From positions 1-64,000 of the forward strand of contig JAJCYR010000042.1 of the NCBI GenBank assembly GCA_029262775.1: a DNA stretch of 64,000 nucleotides, in the 5' to 3' direction. Made by a program: the position numbers and the translations under genes. Below the pieces are notes generated by a model. It was not told where the DNA came from. It saw only the letters and a program-made list of their open reading frames with translations, and did not search any database. The stretch's first letter is position 1; every line of letters begins with the position of its first letter. Positions 31,603 through 40,322 of the stretch are shown here, in pieces. This stretch comes from Bacteroidota bacterium. Lineage in GTDB: Bacteria > Bacteroidota > Rhodothermia > Rhodothermales > UBA10348.

Positions 31603-32642
31603 ACACCCGGCTGCGCACCTGGCTCATTCGCCTTGGAAGTTTTGCGCTCGCGGGCCTGCTCCTCTGGCTCGCGCTCCGCGGCGCCGACTGGGCGGCCGTC
31701 GGCGCCGCCCTTCGCACGGCCAACTACTGGTGGGTGCCGCCCGTCATCGTGGTCACGCTCGGCGCCCACTGGCTGCGCGCCGTCCGGTGGTGCATCATGA
31801 TGGATGCCCTGCCCGAGCGCCGCAGCCCGCACGGCGCGGGTTCGCCCAATCCGACCTCCCGCACGGTCGCCTTCGCATCGGTCCTCGTCGGCTACATGGC
31901 CAATTACGCCGGACCGCGCATTGGCGAGCTGATCCGGGCGGGCAACGTGGCCGCCCACGAGCGCCTCTCGTTCTCCTCGCTCATGGGCACGGTCGTGGCC
32001 GAGCGCGTACTCGATATGCTCACGCTCGTCCTCGGCCTTGCCACGCTCCCGCTCATTTACGGATCGGAGCTGTCGGGCGTCGTCGGCCGCCTCGGTGAAT
32101 CCTTCAGCGGGGTATCGGCCGGGACGTGGTGGCTTGTCGGGGGCGCGGGGCTTGCCGCGGGCTTCGCGGGCCTGTGGATCCTGTTTCGGCGGCCGAGCGA
32201 CGGATCGTCCCGGCTCGGCCGCATTCTCGATACCTTCCGCGACGGACTGCTCGCCGTGACGCGAACCGGCCGCAGCGGCACCATTACCACCCTCACGGCC
32301 GCCATGTGGCTCTCCTACTCCTTCATGGCATGGGTCCCTTTTGCCATGCTCGGCTACACGCAGACGTTTGGCATCTCTCCACTGGAGGCCTGGGGCCTCA
32401 TGATCATCGGTTCATTCGGCGTCGTCCTGCCTGCGCCCGGCGGCATTGGCACCTACCACGTCATCACAGTCGAATCGCTCGGTCTGCTACACGCCATGCC
32501 GAGCTCCGAAGCCGCCACCTACGCCCTCCTGACACACACCGGCCAGATGATCATCTACGTACTCGCCGGCTTCGCGGCGCTCACCTGGCTCGCCCCCCGA
32601 CTTGCACGTAATGCCGCCGCTTCCGATCATTCACCGACATGA
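31599..32642 (+). CDS. UPF0104/LPG-synthase-TM-like flippase family membrane protein
   Basis: 347-aa polytopic protein. Family features: a conserved N-terminal helix (LGSFALAGLLLWLALRGADWAAVGAALR), the motif LVGYMANYAGPRIGELIRAGN (N.....R.GE..R), VAERVLDMLTLVLGL, and LPAPGGIGTYHVITVESLGLL (P.pGGiG..e). These occur in the lysylphosphatidylglycerol-synthase membrane domain and in UPF0104 proteins. No catalytic GNAT domain is attached, so it is probably a lipid transporter/flippase rather than a synthase. It overlaps both neighbours by ATGA. Confidence 0.8.
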   Translation: MNTRLRTWLIRLGSFALAGLLLWLALRGADWAAVGAALRTANYWWVPPVIVVTLGAHWLRAVRWCIMMDALPERRSPHGAGSPNPTSRTVAFASVLVGYMANYAGPRIGELIRAGNVAAHERLSFSSLMGTVVAERVLDMLTLVLGLATLPLIYGSELSGVVGRLGESFSGVSAGTWWLVGGAGLAAGFAGLWILFRRPSDGSSRLGRILDTFRDGLLAVTRTGRSGTITTLTAAMWLSYSFMAWVPFAMLGYTQTFGISPLEAWGLMIIGSFGVVLPAPGGIGTYHVITVESLGLLHAMPSSEAATYALLTHTGQMIIYVLAGFAALTWLAPRLARNAAASDHSPT

Positions 32643-35044
32643 ATCCGTCTATTTTCAGATCTTTTTTCGGGTCGATGCGCCGCTCCCGCCCATCCTTGTG
32701 TTTTCTGGTGGCCCTGTTCCTGTTCTGTAGCAGCTTCTGTGGTAGCGCACGGGCGCAGGACGTGCCTGATATGCCTGAGGCGCCGCTCCAGGCCGATCTC
32801 CTGCCCGGTCTCGATATCCAATACGTCCGCGCAGCCATCGTGCTGCTCCCGGCTCAGCGCACACTTCGCGGCTCGGTGGCCTACCACGTTGAGCGGCGCG
32901 TGGGCGCCGACAGCCTCATTCTGCGCGCTGGCGCCGTCAGCGTCAAGAACGTATTTCTCCACGTTGTAGGCAGCCGCACGGAAGCCACACCCGACTCCTC
33001 GGACGCCCCCACACCCCCTTGGACCCACCGCTCCGATACGCTCCGGATTGCACTGCCTGCCGCTACGGACAATGGCAGCGCGGACGCTGGACCCGTCGTC
33101 TTCGTGGTGCAAATCGACTACGAAACCGCCCGCGTCGGCTATGACGTGCGCGATCGAAGCGGGTGGAAGGCCGTTTGGACGCCTTCCCGGCCCGATGCAG
33201 CGCACTGGATTCCGCAGCCCCTGGCCTGGTCCGATCCGTTTGCTGCCGACATCCGCGTGAAAACGCCGCCGGGCTGGAACGTCTACTTTCCGGCTGGTTC
33301 CACCACGCGTCTTCCAGGCCCCGACCACGCCATTCACGTCTGGCAGCCGAGCGGCGAGCGTCTCACGCACGGGCTCGGCTTTTTGGCCATGGATGTGGAC
33401 GCCGTGCTCGAACAGGCGCCCGATTCCTCCCAGATCACGATTCAACTCCCCGAGGGTCATCCATCCCACTACTGGCCGGGCCTCGTGCTGCTCTCGGACG
33501 ACATGGAGCTCGAGACCGACCCCCTCATGGGGCGCTTCAAGAAGCTAACGCTCGCCGAACGCACATGGGCCGCCCCGCTGGCTACCAACGTCTACTGGAC
33601 CGATTCCTGGCTTCACGAGGCAGCCGTTGCCTGGCGCGCACTCGAAGCGCTCCGTGTCTCGGAGGGCCCTGCCGCCGCGCAGCGCGTGCTTGAGGAAGCC
33701 CGGCGGCGCTACCTCGCCGAACCCTACCGCCGGCCCCTCGTCTGGGACCGCTGGCACAGCCCGGTCGACCTCGAAGATGCGCACGCCCGGTGGAAAGGGC
33801 TCTGGGTGCTGCATATGCTGGCCGAGCGGACATCGCCTTCGGCGGTCCACTCGGCCCTCGACGCCGTTCGTCTTCGTGCCCTTGACGCGCCCATCGATAC
33901 GGAAGATTTCCGGCAGGCCATGGAAAACGAGTGGGATCTGACGGCGTTTTTCGATACATGGGCCTACAGCGCCGGGCACCCGCAGCTGTCCGTGATCCAC
34001 ACGCACGCGGCGAATAGTGGGCAGCTCACCGTGATGGTAGAGCAGAAACAGGCGGGGCCGTTCATTCCGCCCGCATTCGATCTGGATGGGGAGCTGCTGG
34101 CGTCATCCATTGCCGGATCCGAGGCGCGCGCATTCCGGAGCGCCGAGCGCTCGACTCGTGTCACGATGGACATGCCCGTCCGGCCGCGCTATGTGCACTT
34201 CCGGAGCCGGGTGCCCCTGCTCATGGAATTCGTTCCGCCGCCCGATGAAGTGGATGTGACCGCCTGGATCCGCGATGCCGAAACCGACCAGGAGCGCGTG
34301 GCGCTGCTCGCGACGCTCGCCGAGGGCGAGCCGGGTACATCGCTCCTGATTGGCCTGCGCGCCGTGCTCGAAGCGGCGCCTGACAACGTGCGCGTCGCTG
34401 CGTTTCCTGTCCTCGCCGCCATGGCGCCCTCCGAATCGGCCCTCCGCCTCGTACATTCGCTCAGCGTGCCGACAAAAACGCCGAGCGGCGACCCGCTTCC
34501 AGACCTCCTGTACGCCAAGTTGGGAGCGCTCGAGGCCTTCGGCCCGGCCGAGGCGGCTGCGCTGGCACTTGAAACAGCCAACACGAGCCAGAATGGATTT
34601 CTGCTCGAACGCGCCGTCCACCTGCTCGTCACGCACCGGCCGGATCTGGCCTGGCAGGTCCTCGAGTCCGCGCTCGTCACCCGCAGCGACGATGACCGGA
34701 TACGGCGGCTCGCGATCCGGCTCGTTGAGGCCTCCGGCCGCTCGGCGCGGGAGCGCCTCGCCGCGCTCCTACCGCTCACGGAAAATCCGCACCACCCGAC
34801 GACGCGCGGCGAAGCGCTGTTGGCGGCCGCGCGCGTGGACCCCAAAAACAGCACCGTGCGCCGCCGCACCGCCGCCTGGCTGCCTGACGAACACCCCACC
34901 CTGCGCGCGGCCGCCATCGAAGCGCTGGACGTGCTGCCCGAGGACGCCGTACCCACGGCCGCCATCACCGATGCCCTCGAGCGCGAAACGCGTCCAGCGC
35001 TTCGCCGCGCCCTCCTCCGCGTCCTGTCCAACCGCGACGCGTAA
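32639..35044 (+). CDS. M1-peptidase-like protein lacking the zinc site, with C-terminal helical repeats
   Basis: 801 aa with signal peptide (CFLVALFLFCSSFCGSARAQ). Residues ~40-290 resemble the N-terminal beta domain of M1 aminopeptidases. Around 300-330 the sequence KLTLAERTWAAPLATNVYWT then DSWLHEAAVAWRALEAL aligns with the HExxH...WLNEG block, but HExxH is replaced by AERTW. The downstream GLWVLHMLAERTSPSAVHSALDA, TEDFRQAMENEWDLTAFFDTW and AGHPQLSV segments are typical M1. The last ~250 residues are HEAT-like alpha repeats. So it is secreted and almost certainly not a peptidase; a scaffold or binding role is likely. Coupled with lolA and the UPF0104 gene. Confidence 0.75.
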   Translation: MNPSIFRSFFGSMRRSRPSLCFLVALFLFCSSFCGSARAQDVPDMPEAPLQADLLPGLDIQYVRAAIVLLPAQRTLRGSVAYHVERRVGADSLILRAGAVSVKNVFLHVVGSRTEATPDSSDAPTPPWTHRSDTLRIALPAATDNGSADAGPVVFVVQIDYETARVGYDVRDRSGWKAVWTPSRPDAAHWIPQPLAWSDPFAADIRVKTPPGWNVYFPAGSTTRLPGPDHAIHVWQPSGERLTHGLGFLAMDVDAVLEQAPDSSQITIQLPEGHPSHYWPGLVLLSDDMELETDPLMGRFKKLTLAERTWAAPLATNVYWTDSWLHEAAVAWRALEALRVSEGPAAAQRVLEEARRRYLAEPYRRPLVWDRWHSPVDLEDAHARWKGLWVLHMLAERTSPSAVHSALDAVRLRALDAPIDTEDFRQAMENEWDLTAFFDTWAYSAGHPQLSVIHTHAANSGQLTVMVEQKQAGPFIPPAFDLDGELLASSIAGSEARAFRSAERSTRVTMDMPVRPRYVHFRSRVPLLMEFVPPPDEVDVTAWIRDAETDQERVALLATLAEGEPGTSLLIGLRAVLEAAPDNVRVAAFPVLAAMAPSESALRLVHSLSVPTKTPSGDPLPDLLYAKLGALEAFGPAEAAALALETANTSQNGFLLERAVHLLVTHRPDLAWQVLESALVTRSDDDRIRRLAIRLVEASGRSARERLAALLPLTENPHHPTTRGEALLAAARVDPKNSTVRRRTAAWLPDEHPTLRAAAIEALDVLPEDAVPTAAITDALERETRPALRRALLRVLSNRDA

Positions 35045-35156
35045 CGGGTCGCCCGCCACGCGCGACCGTTCACGGCATTTCACTTTGTGGATACCAAATC
35101 CTGTGGTACCCTCATATTGGAAACGGAACCTATGGATCTTGCCACAGGAAAACGCC

Positions 35157-35411
35157 ATGCAAGCCACAAACCAGGGAAATGAAAACCCACTCCAGGGTCT
35201 GATCAGCAGTGATCTGTATGAGACGCTGGCCGAGCACAATCTGCTCAACGAAAAAGGCGTCCGCGACTATCACATACGGAAAGTGTACATCCGTCTCCGG
35301 AGACAGAATATGTCCTCGTTTGAGGCCATTGAAACGCTCCGCGGAGAGCACCCGTACCTGCAGTTCGACACCATCCGCAAAATCGTCTACAGAATGGGGG
35401 CACCAAGCTGA
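35157..35411 (+). CDS. small conserved hypothetical protein
   Basis: 84-aa soluble protein: LQGLISSDLYETLAEHNLLN, EKGVRDYHIRKVYIRLRRQN, MSSFEAIETLRGEHPYLQFD, TIRKIVYRMG. The helix pattern and Arg/Lys-rich middle suggest a helix-turn-helix type DNA-binding fold, but I do not recognise a family. It stands 112 bp after the M1-like gene and is followed by a strong terminator. Start ATG is preceded by CACAGGAAAACGCC, a good Shine-Dalgarno (AGGA). Confidence 0.65.
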   Translation: MQATNQGNENPLQGLISSDLYETLAEHNLLNEKGVRDYHIRKVYIRLRRQNMSSFEAIETLRGEHPYLQFDTIRKIVYRMGAPS

Positions 35412-35475
35412 GTCCTCTGAGAAATTTCAGGTGATGAACGTGCCCAATAGGGCATGGTCTTGCTTGAAAGGTGGG

Positions 35476-35515
35476 CACCCCGATTCGCCATACGGCGGGT
35501 CGGGGTGGTTTTTTT
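35476..35515 (+). terminator. Rho-independent terminator
   Basis: Stem CACCCCGA / TCGGGGTG at 35476-35483 and 35500-35507, with a smaller GC hairpin in the loop, followed by GTTTTTTT. It closes the plus-strand block after the small conserved gene and abuts the stop of rlmB on the other strand. Confidence 0.85.
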
Positions 35516-36344
35516 ATATCCGGCAGCGCGTGGCCTGAAAAAGCAGGATGGCGGCAGCCACGGACGCGTTCAACGATTCGGCCGGGCCGGGCATGGGGAT
35601 AGATACCTCGTAGTCGCAGAGCGCGCGCACGGTCGGCATCATGCCCTTCTCCTCTGAGCCGACCACCAAACCGAGCGGACGATCCCAGTCCATATCCCAC
35701 ATGGACGTCGCGCCCGAGCCCTCGGCCCCTACAATCCAGTAGCCCCGCTCCTTCATACCCTGTATGACGAGCTTCAGGTTGTGCGTCCTGGCAACAGGCA
35801 GGTGCGCCAGCATACCTGCACTCGTCTTGACCGATGCCGCCGTTACCGGTGCCGCGCCGCGATCGGGCAGCACCAGGCCTGCGGCTCCCGCCGCCACCGC
35901 CGAGCGCGCAATGGCCCCAAGGTTGTGCGGATCCTGGATGTGGTCGAGCAGCACGACGATCGGTTTCTTCGCGAGGACATCGTCGCGCGTGGGCGCAATC
36001 AAAGCGAGCATTTCATCGGCGTCGAGGTACGCGACGGGCGATACCACCGCCACCACCCCCTGATGATTCACGCCTGGCACCAGGCTGTTCAGCTTGCCGT
36101 GCGGCACGTACTGCACGGAAACGCCCCGCTCATCGGCCAGCGCCCGGATCACCCCGAGCGAACCACCGCCACCGCCGCCACCACTACCGCCACCAGCCTG
36201 CCCGCCCTGCTTCTGCTGCGCGAAGAGCACCTTGTCAAGGCGCGATACATCGGCCGCTTCGAGCAGCTCGCGCACGGCATTGCGGCCCGCCACATGCGGC
36301 GACGAAGCCGCACTGGGTGAGTCTGGTGCAGAGGAGCGGCGCAC
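35514..36344 (-). CDS. rlmB: 23S rRNA 2'-O-methyltransferase, RlmB/TrmH (SpoU) family
   Basis: 276-aa SPOUT methyltransferase. N-terminal substrate domain with HVAGRNAVRELLEAADVSRL, SPOUT motifs LLDHIQDPHNLGAIARSAVA (motif 1), GLVVGSEEKGMMPTVRALCD (motif 2) and IPMPGPAESLNASVAAAILL (motif 3). This matches RlmB, which methylates G2251 of 23S rRNA; other TrmH-group targets remain possible. The start is GTG at 36344, three bases after the lgt stop. A pure Gly/Ser insert (GGGSGGGGGGGS, coded at 36161-36196) interrupts the N-terminal domain. Confidence 0.9.
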   Translation of the reverse strand: MRRSSAPDSPSAASSPHVAGRNAVRELLEAADVSRLDKVLFAQQKQGGQAGGGSGGGGGGGSLGVIRALADERGVSVQYVPHGKLNSLVPGVNHQGVVAVVSPVAYLDADEMLALIAPTRDDVLAKKPIVVLLDHIQDPHNLGAIARSAVAAGAAGLVLPDRGAAPVTAASVKTSAGMLAHLPVARTHNLKLVIQGMKERGYWIVGAEGSGATSMWDMDWDRPLGLVVGSEEKGMMPTVRALCDYEVSIPMPGPAESLNASVAAAILLFQATRCRI

Positions 36345-36347
36345 GGA

Positions 36348-37277
36348 TCAGGACGCGCCCGCCGGCGCCTTACCGGCCGATTCCTGCTCCGCCGGGACGC
36401 GGAAGCGCCAGGCACCCACGATCCCGATCGTAATCAGGATGACGGAAATCACTTCGGCCTGCGTGACGGCCATGCCGAACAGATCGAACGAGTTGTTGAC
36501 GCGGATCTGCTCAATCAGGAGGCGCTCCGTGCCGCTCAGGATCAGGTACACAAAGAACAACCATCCAGCCCGGTAGCGATGGTCGCGAATGACCCACAAA
36601 AAACCGAAAATGAGCGATGAAGCGACAAATTCGTAGATGGGTGTCGGGTAGACCGGCGCCCCCGAGAGGTCCCGTCCCAGAATATTGTTGGCATAGTCTT
36701 CTGCCCAGAGCCACGTCGGAAACCAGTCAGGCCTGGCCGCGAGGTCGGCCGCAATACCCCAATCCCCGTCGCCCGAGAGGTGACAGCCAATGCGCCCAAT
36801 GCCGTAGGCAATCATGAGGCCGGGCGCGACAGCATCGGCCACGCGGCCCACGGACAGCCCTTTTTTGCGCGAGTAGTGCACAAGGGCCCACGCAGCGACC
36901 ACCAGACCGCCATAAAACGTGAACCCACCCGAGGAGAAGAGCATGTCCGCCGGGGCCATGAAAAAGTCATTCAGGTTCTCCAGGATATGGAAGAACTTGG
37001 CGCCCACGAACCCGACAAAAATGGCGAGCATGACATATGTGCCCACCAGATACGACGGACTGGCGGTGATTTGCCGCTTTTTGCCCTTGGGAGCATTCGG
37101 ATCATCGATGCGCACGCCGTTGAGCATGCCCTGCCCGTAGAGCCGGTCGAATTCTTTCTGCAGCACCCAGGCCGCCGTCATGGCGCCCACGGCCACCATG
37201 AATCCGAACGAATAAATGGGCAGCGGAAGTGAAAATCCAAAGACATCCTGAAAGATGTCACTCAGGCGTGGGTACAT
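36348..37277 (-). CDS. lgt: prolipoprotein diacylglyceryl transferase
   Basis: Inner-membrane enzyme that attaches diacylglycerol from phosphatidylglycerol to the lipobox Cys. 309 aa with about seven membrane helices. Signature elements: IYSFGFMVAVGAMTAAWVLQ, FVGAKFFHILENL, GFTFYGGLVVAAWALVHYSR (H/FYGG), and the family motif IAYGIGRIGCHLSGDGDWG (usually GRIGCFLNGCCYG; here CHLSGDGD as in Bacteroidota-type enzymes), plus PTPIYEFVASSLIFGFLW. It starts inside the last 20 bp of hisS, so translation is coupled. Required for all the lipoproteins in this window. Confidence 0.92.
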   Translation of the reverse strand: MYPRLSDIFQDVFGFSLPLPIYSFGFMVAVGAMTAAWVLQKEFDRLYGQGMLNGVRIDDPNAPKGKKRQITASPSYLVGTYVMLAIFVGFVGAKFFHILENLNDFFMAPADMLFSSGGFTFYGGLVVAAWALVHYSRKKGLSVGRVADAVAPGLMIAYGIGRIGCHLSGDGDWGIAADLAARPDWFPTWLWAEDYANNILGRDLSGAPVYPTPIYEFVASSLIFGFLWVIRDHRYRAGWLFFVYLILSGTERLLIEQIRVNNSFDLFGMAVTQAEVISVILITIGIVGAWRFRVPAEQESAGKAPAGAS

Positions 37278-38568
37278 ATGCTGTTTTCAGTATACCGGTC
37301 AGGTCGTCGAGAGCAACGCTCTGTTGCTCTCCTGTGTCCATGTGTTTCAGTTGGGCCGTGCCGGCGTCGAGCTCCGCATCGCCCAGAATAACTACGCACC
37401 GTGCCTCTTGCCTGTTCGCCTCGCGCATCTGCGCCTTCATGGAGCGTCCCTTGAGGTCGTAGACGGTGCTCAGTCCGGCACGCCTCCATGCGCGCATGAG
37501 CGGAAAGGCGTAGTCTCCCGCGCGCTCGCCGAGCGTAACCACAAACACATCGGGCACACCGGCCTTCGGCAGTTCGATACCCGCCGATTCGAGGGCCAGG
37601 AAGAGCCGTTCCATGCCGGCCGCAAACCCAACCGCCGGAACATCCTGTTTCGAGCCGATTTCGCCGGCCAGCAGGTCGTAGCGCCCGCCCCCGGCGAGCG
37701 TCGTCTGCGCGCCGAGCACGGGAGAATCTATTTCAAAGGCCGTCCGCGTATAATAATCCAGGCCGCGAACCAGAAACGGATCTTCCTCGAAGGCGAGTCC
37801 GGCCGCCGTGAGGTGCTTTTTCACGTCGCCGTAGTGCCCCGCGCTCTCCTCGTCAATGAAATCGAGCATGATGGGGGCGCCCTCGAGAAGCCCCCGCTCG
37901 GCCTCGCTCTTCGTGTCAAGAATGCGCAGCGGATTCGACTCAAGGCGTTCGCGGCTCGTTTCCGACAGCTGACCGGCCAGTGGGCGCAGGTACGCCTGGA
38001 GCGCCGTCCTGTAGGCAGTCCGCGACGCGGCTGTGCCCAGCGAGTTCAGCCGCACGGTGAAATCCGTGAGCCCGAGTTCGCGGTAAATGTCCACTGCGAG
38101 CAGAATGGTTTCGGCGTCTGCCCGTGCATCGTCCGCGCCAATATACTCGGTGCCGAACTGGTGAAACTGGCGGTAGCGACCCTTCTGGGGGCGTTCGGCC
38201 CGGAAACAGGGCCCAATATAGTAGAGGCGCTGCACGCCCCCGAGCTGCGCCAGATGATGCTGCAGGTAGGCCCGCATGACGGGCGCCGTGACCTCAGGAC
38301 GTAACACATACTGCGTGCTCCCCCGCTCGAAGGCGAACATTTCTTTCGATACGATATCGGTCAGCTGGCCAATGCCCCGCGCAATGAGGGCCGTCGGCTC
38401 CAGGATGGGCGTCCGGATTTCGTGGACACCGTGCCGGTGCATGACACGCCGAATGGTCTCTTCCACGTACTGCCAGGCGTGGGTCGATGCCACCGTGTCG
38501 GCCGACGTCGACTGCGTATGCGGCAGGATATCGAACGTGCCGGGAATACTCTGGAAGGAGTCACTCAT
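37258..38568 (-). CDS. hisS: histidyl-tRNA synthetase
   Basis: Class II synthetase, 436 aa. Motif 1 region IRTPILEPTALIARGIGQ, motif 2 QRLYYIGPCFRAERPQKGRY RQFHQ-type (with a break for length), histidine A loop VRGLDYYTRTAFEI and motif 3 PAVGFAAGMERLFLAL. C-terminal anticodon-binding domain follows (DVFVVTLGERAGDYAFPLMRAW). Both ends overlap neighbours: 8 bp with ptsN upstream and 20 bp with lgt downstream, indicating a tightly packed operon. Confidence 0.95.
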   Translation of the reverse strand: MSDSFQSIPGTFDILPHTQSTSADTVASTHAWQYVEETIRRVMHRHGVHEIRTPILEPTALIARGIGQLTDIVSKEMFAFERGSTQYVLRPEVTAPVMRAYLQHHLAQLGGVQRLYYIGPCFRAERPQKGRYRQFHQFGTEYIGADDARADAETILLAVDIYRELGLTDFTVRLNSLGTAASRTAYRTALQAYLRPLAGQLSETSRERLESNPLRILDTKSEAERGLLEGAPIMLDFIDEESAGHYGDVKKHLTAAGLAFEEDPFLVRGLDYYTRTAFEIDSPVLGAQTTLAGGGRYDLLAGEIGSKQDVPAVGFAAGMERLFLALESAGIELPKAGVPDVFVVTLGERAGDYAFPLMRAWRRAGLSTVYDLKGRSMKAQMREANRQEARCVVILGDAELDAGTAQLKHMDTGEQQSVALDDLTGILKTAYVPTPE

Positions 38569-39031
38569 CGAGCAGATGGTTTTCAGCGTCCTCGATCGCC
38601 GCGAAGAGCTCGTCGTCGGTCTTTGCCGCGAGCATACGCCGACGCACCGCTTCCTGGTTCATGAGGCGAGAAATGCGGCTCAGGATTTTGACGTGCTGGC
38701 TTTTGGCCTCCGGAATGCCCAGCACCAGAAATACAATCTGGACGGGGAGGTCGTCGACCGCATCGAAGGCCACGGGCCCCGAGAGTACGGCGAGCGCCGC
38801 CACCGTTTCCGATACGCCCTTCGTCTTGGCATGCGGAAGCGCCAGGCCTTTGCCGACGCCCGTCGACATGGACCGCTCGCGCGCCTCCACGTCGCGGCGC
38901 ACGTACTCCATATCGATAATCTGTGGCCGGCTGGACACGAGCTCCAGCATGGCGGCCATAAGCTCCGGCTTGTTGCGGGCCTCAATGCCCACGGTCACCG
39001 ATTCGGGAGCAAGAAATTGACTAATGCTCAT
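38561..39031 (-). CDS. ptsN: PTS IIA-like nitrogen-regulatory protein (PtsN family)
   Basis: 156-aa cytoplasmic phosphocarrier-like protein. The phosphorylatable His is in GVGKGLALPHAKTKGVSETV. Flanking MEYVRRDVEARERSMSTG and VQIVFLVLGIPEAKSQHVKILSRISRLM match the EIIA-Ntr/fructose group. Functions in regulation of nitrogen, potassium or stress responses; no EI or HPr is in the window. It overlaps hisS (8 bp) and rluD (11 bp). Confidence 0.88.
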   Translation of the reverse strand: MSISQFLAPESVTVGIEARNKPELMAAMLELVSSRPQIIDMEYVRRDVEARERSMSTGVGKGLALPHAKTKGVSETVAALAVLSGPVAFDAVDDLPVQIVFLVLGIPEAKSQHVKILSRISRLMNQEAVRRRMLAAKTDDELFAAIEDAENHLLDE

Positions 39032-40217
39032 GACGTTTTATTTTTTCAAGGACAGTAGACATGTCACGCGGAGGTTCAGCCTCGAAATATACTTCGCTTC
39101 CAGTCTGCGGATGAACAAATCCTATTGAAACCGCATGTAGCGCCTGGCGGGGACACCTCGCCATGATCTCCTTGTAGAACGGGCGTTCGGTGCCGCCCGG
39201 AACGCCGTCCGGAATGCGGTCGCCCCCATACACGGAATCGCCAAAAATGGGCCTGCCGAGGTGCTTGGCGTGCACGCGAATCTGGTGTGTGCGCCCCGTT
39301 TCCAGGCGGAACTCGACGAGCGACGTGTACTCGAAATACTCCAGCACGCGGTAATGCGTTATGGCATGCTTGCCTGTTCCCTCGGCCACAACCGACATGC
39401 GCCGGCGGTCCCGCGGATCCCTCCCGAGCCACGTATCGATCGTACCCTCCGCCTCGCCGGGATGCCCCCAGAGCAGCGCCCGGTAGCGCCTGTGAATGGT
39501 GTGCCTGGCAAACTGATCGGCCAATCTGGCGTGCACATGATCGTTTTTGGCCACCACCAGCAGACCACTCGTGTCCTTGTCGATACGATGCACAATGCCA
39601 GGCCGAAGCACCACATCCCCGTCGAACCGCGGCGCGGCGTTGACCGTTGAGAGGGGAATCCCGCCGATTCCGCCCTCCGCATCCCCCGAACCACCCGCGT
39701 CCTCCGAACCACCTGCAGCCTCCGAACCACCCGCATCCTCCGAACCACCTGCAGCCTCCGAACCACCCGCGTCATCATTCAGATCTCGGTCCTCCTCGTC
39801 CCCTGCCGCCTCCAGCGAGAAGGAATGCCCCCCAAAATGGTACAGCAGGCCGTGCAGGAGCGTCCCCGTCCGGTGACCATGCGCCGGGTGCACGACGAGG
39901 CCCGCGGGCTTGTTCACAACGAGCAGGTCCTCGTCCTCGTGCACGATGTCGAGCGCCATGGGCTCGGGCGTGATCTCGAGGCGCGGCGGCCGCGGCAGCG
40001 TGCACACAATGGTATCGCCCGCCATGATGGGCTGCGAGGCCTTGCGGGTCACGGCGTCGTTGACCACCACCCGCCCCTGCCGAATACCCCGCTGCACCTT
40101 GGTCCGCGTGGCATTCTGTATGAAACCGGTCAGATACACATCCAGCCGCTCGTTCTCCTGGTACCCTGCGGGGACCTCAAAGACGAGTGTCGCTTCTTCG
40201 GGCTTCATGTTTTCCAT
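39021..40217 (-). CDS. rluD: RluD-type 23S rRNA pseudouridine synthase
   Basis: About 398 aa. N-terminal S4 RNA-binding domain (NERLDVYLTGFIQNATRTKV, QRGIRQGRVVVND), then the RluA-family catalytic motif with Asp: PGIVHRIDKDTSGLLVVAKND. RRYRALLWGHPGEAEGTIDT, ITHYRVLEYFEYTSLVEFRL, ETGRTHQIRVHAKHLGRPI complete the family pattern. Probably modifies helix 69 of 23S rRNA. A 33-residue Gly/Ser/Glu/Ala insert lies in the catalytic domain, coded by five 18-bp repeats. Two starts are possible, ATG 40217 or 40208; the upstream extension is unrelated. Confidence 0.92.
   Translation of the reverse strand: MENMKPEEATLVFEVPAGYQENERLDVYLTGFIQNATRTKVQRGIRQGRVVVNDAVTRKASQPIMAGDTIVCTLPRPPRLEITPEPMALDIVHEDEDLLVVNKPAGLVVHPAHGHRTGTLLHGLLYHFGGHSFSLEAAGDEEDRDLNDDAGGSEAAGGSEDAGGSEAAGGSEDAGGSGDAEGGIGGIPLSTVNAAPRFDGDVVLRPGIVHRIDKDTSGLLVVAKNDHVHARLADQFARHTIHRRYRALLWGHPGEAEGTIDTWLGRDPRDRRRMSVVAEGTGKHAITHYRVLEYFEYTSLVEFRLETGRTHQIRVHAKHLGRPIFGDSVYGGDRIPDGVPGGTERPFYKEIMARCPRQALHAVSIGFVHPQTGSEVYFEAEPPRDMSTVLEKIKRHEH
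39688..39777 (-). repeat. five 18-bp tandem repeats inside rluD
   Basis: Units GAACCACC(C/T)GC(G/A)(T/G)CCTCC start at 39688, 39706, 39724, 39742 and 39760. They alternate between two versions, giving alternating GGSEDA and GGSEAA hexapeptides. The alternation suggests that a 36-bp double unit duplicated. Confidence 0.85.
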
Positions 40218-40322
40218 GGTAATTTTCGAATCCGGCGGGTCTGGGCGCAACTTCCACATGAACATCCCGTCATGATTGACTTCAAGATGGAGCGCCCGGT
40301 GGCAACCCGGGCTACTCCCTCC

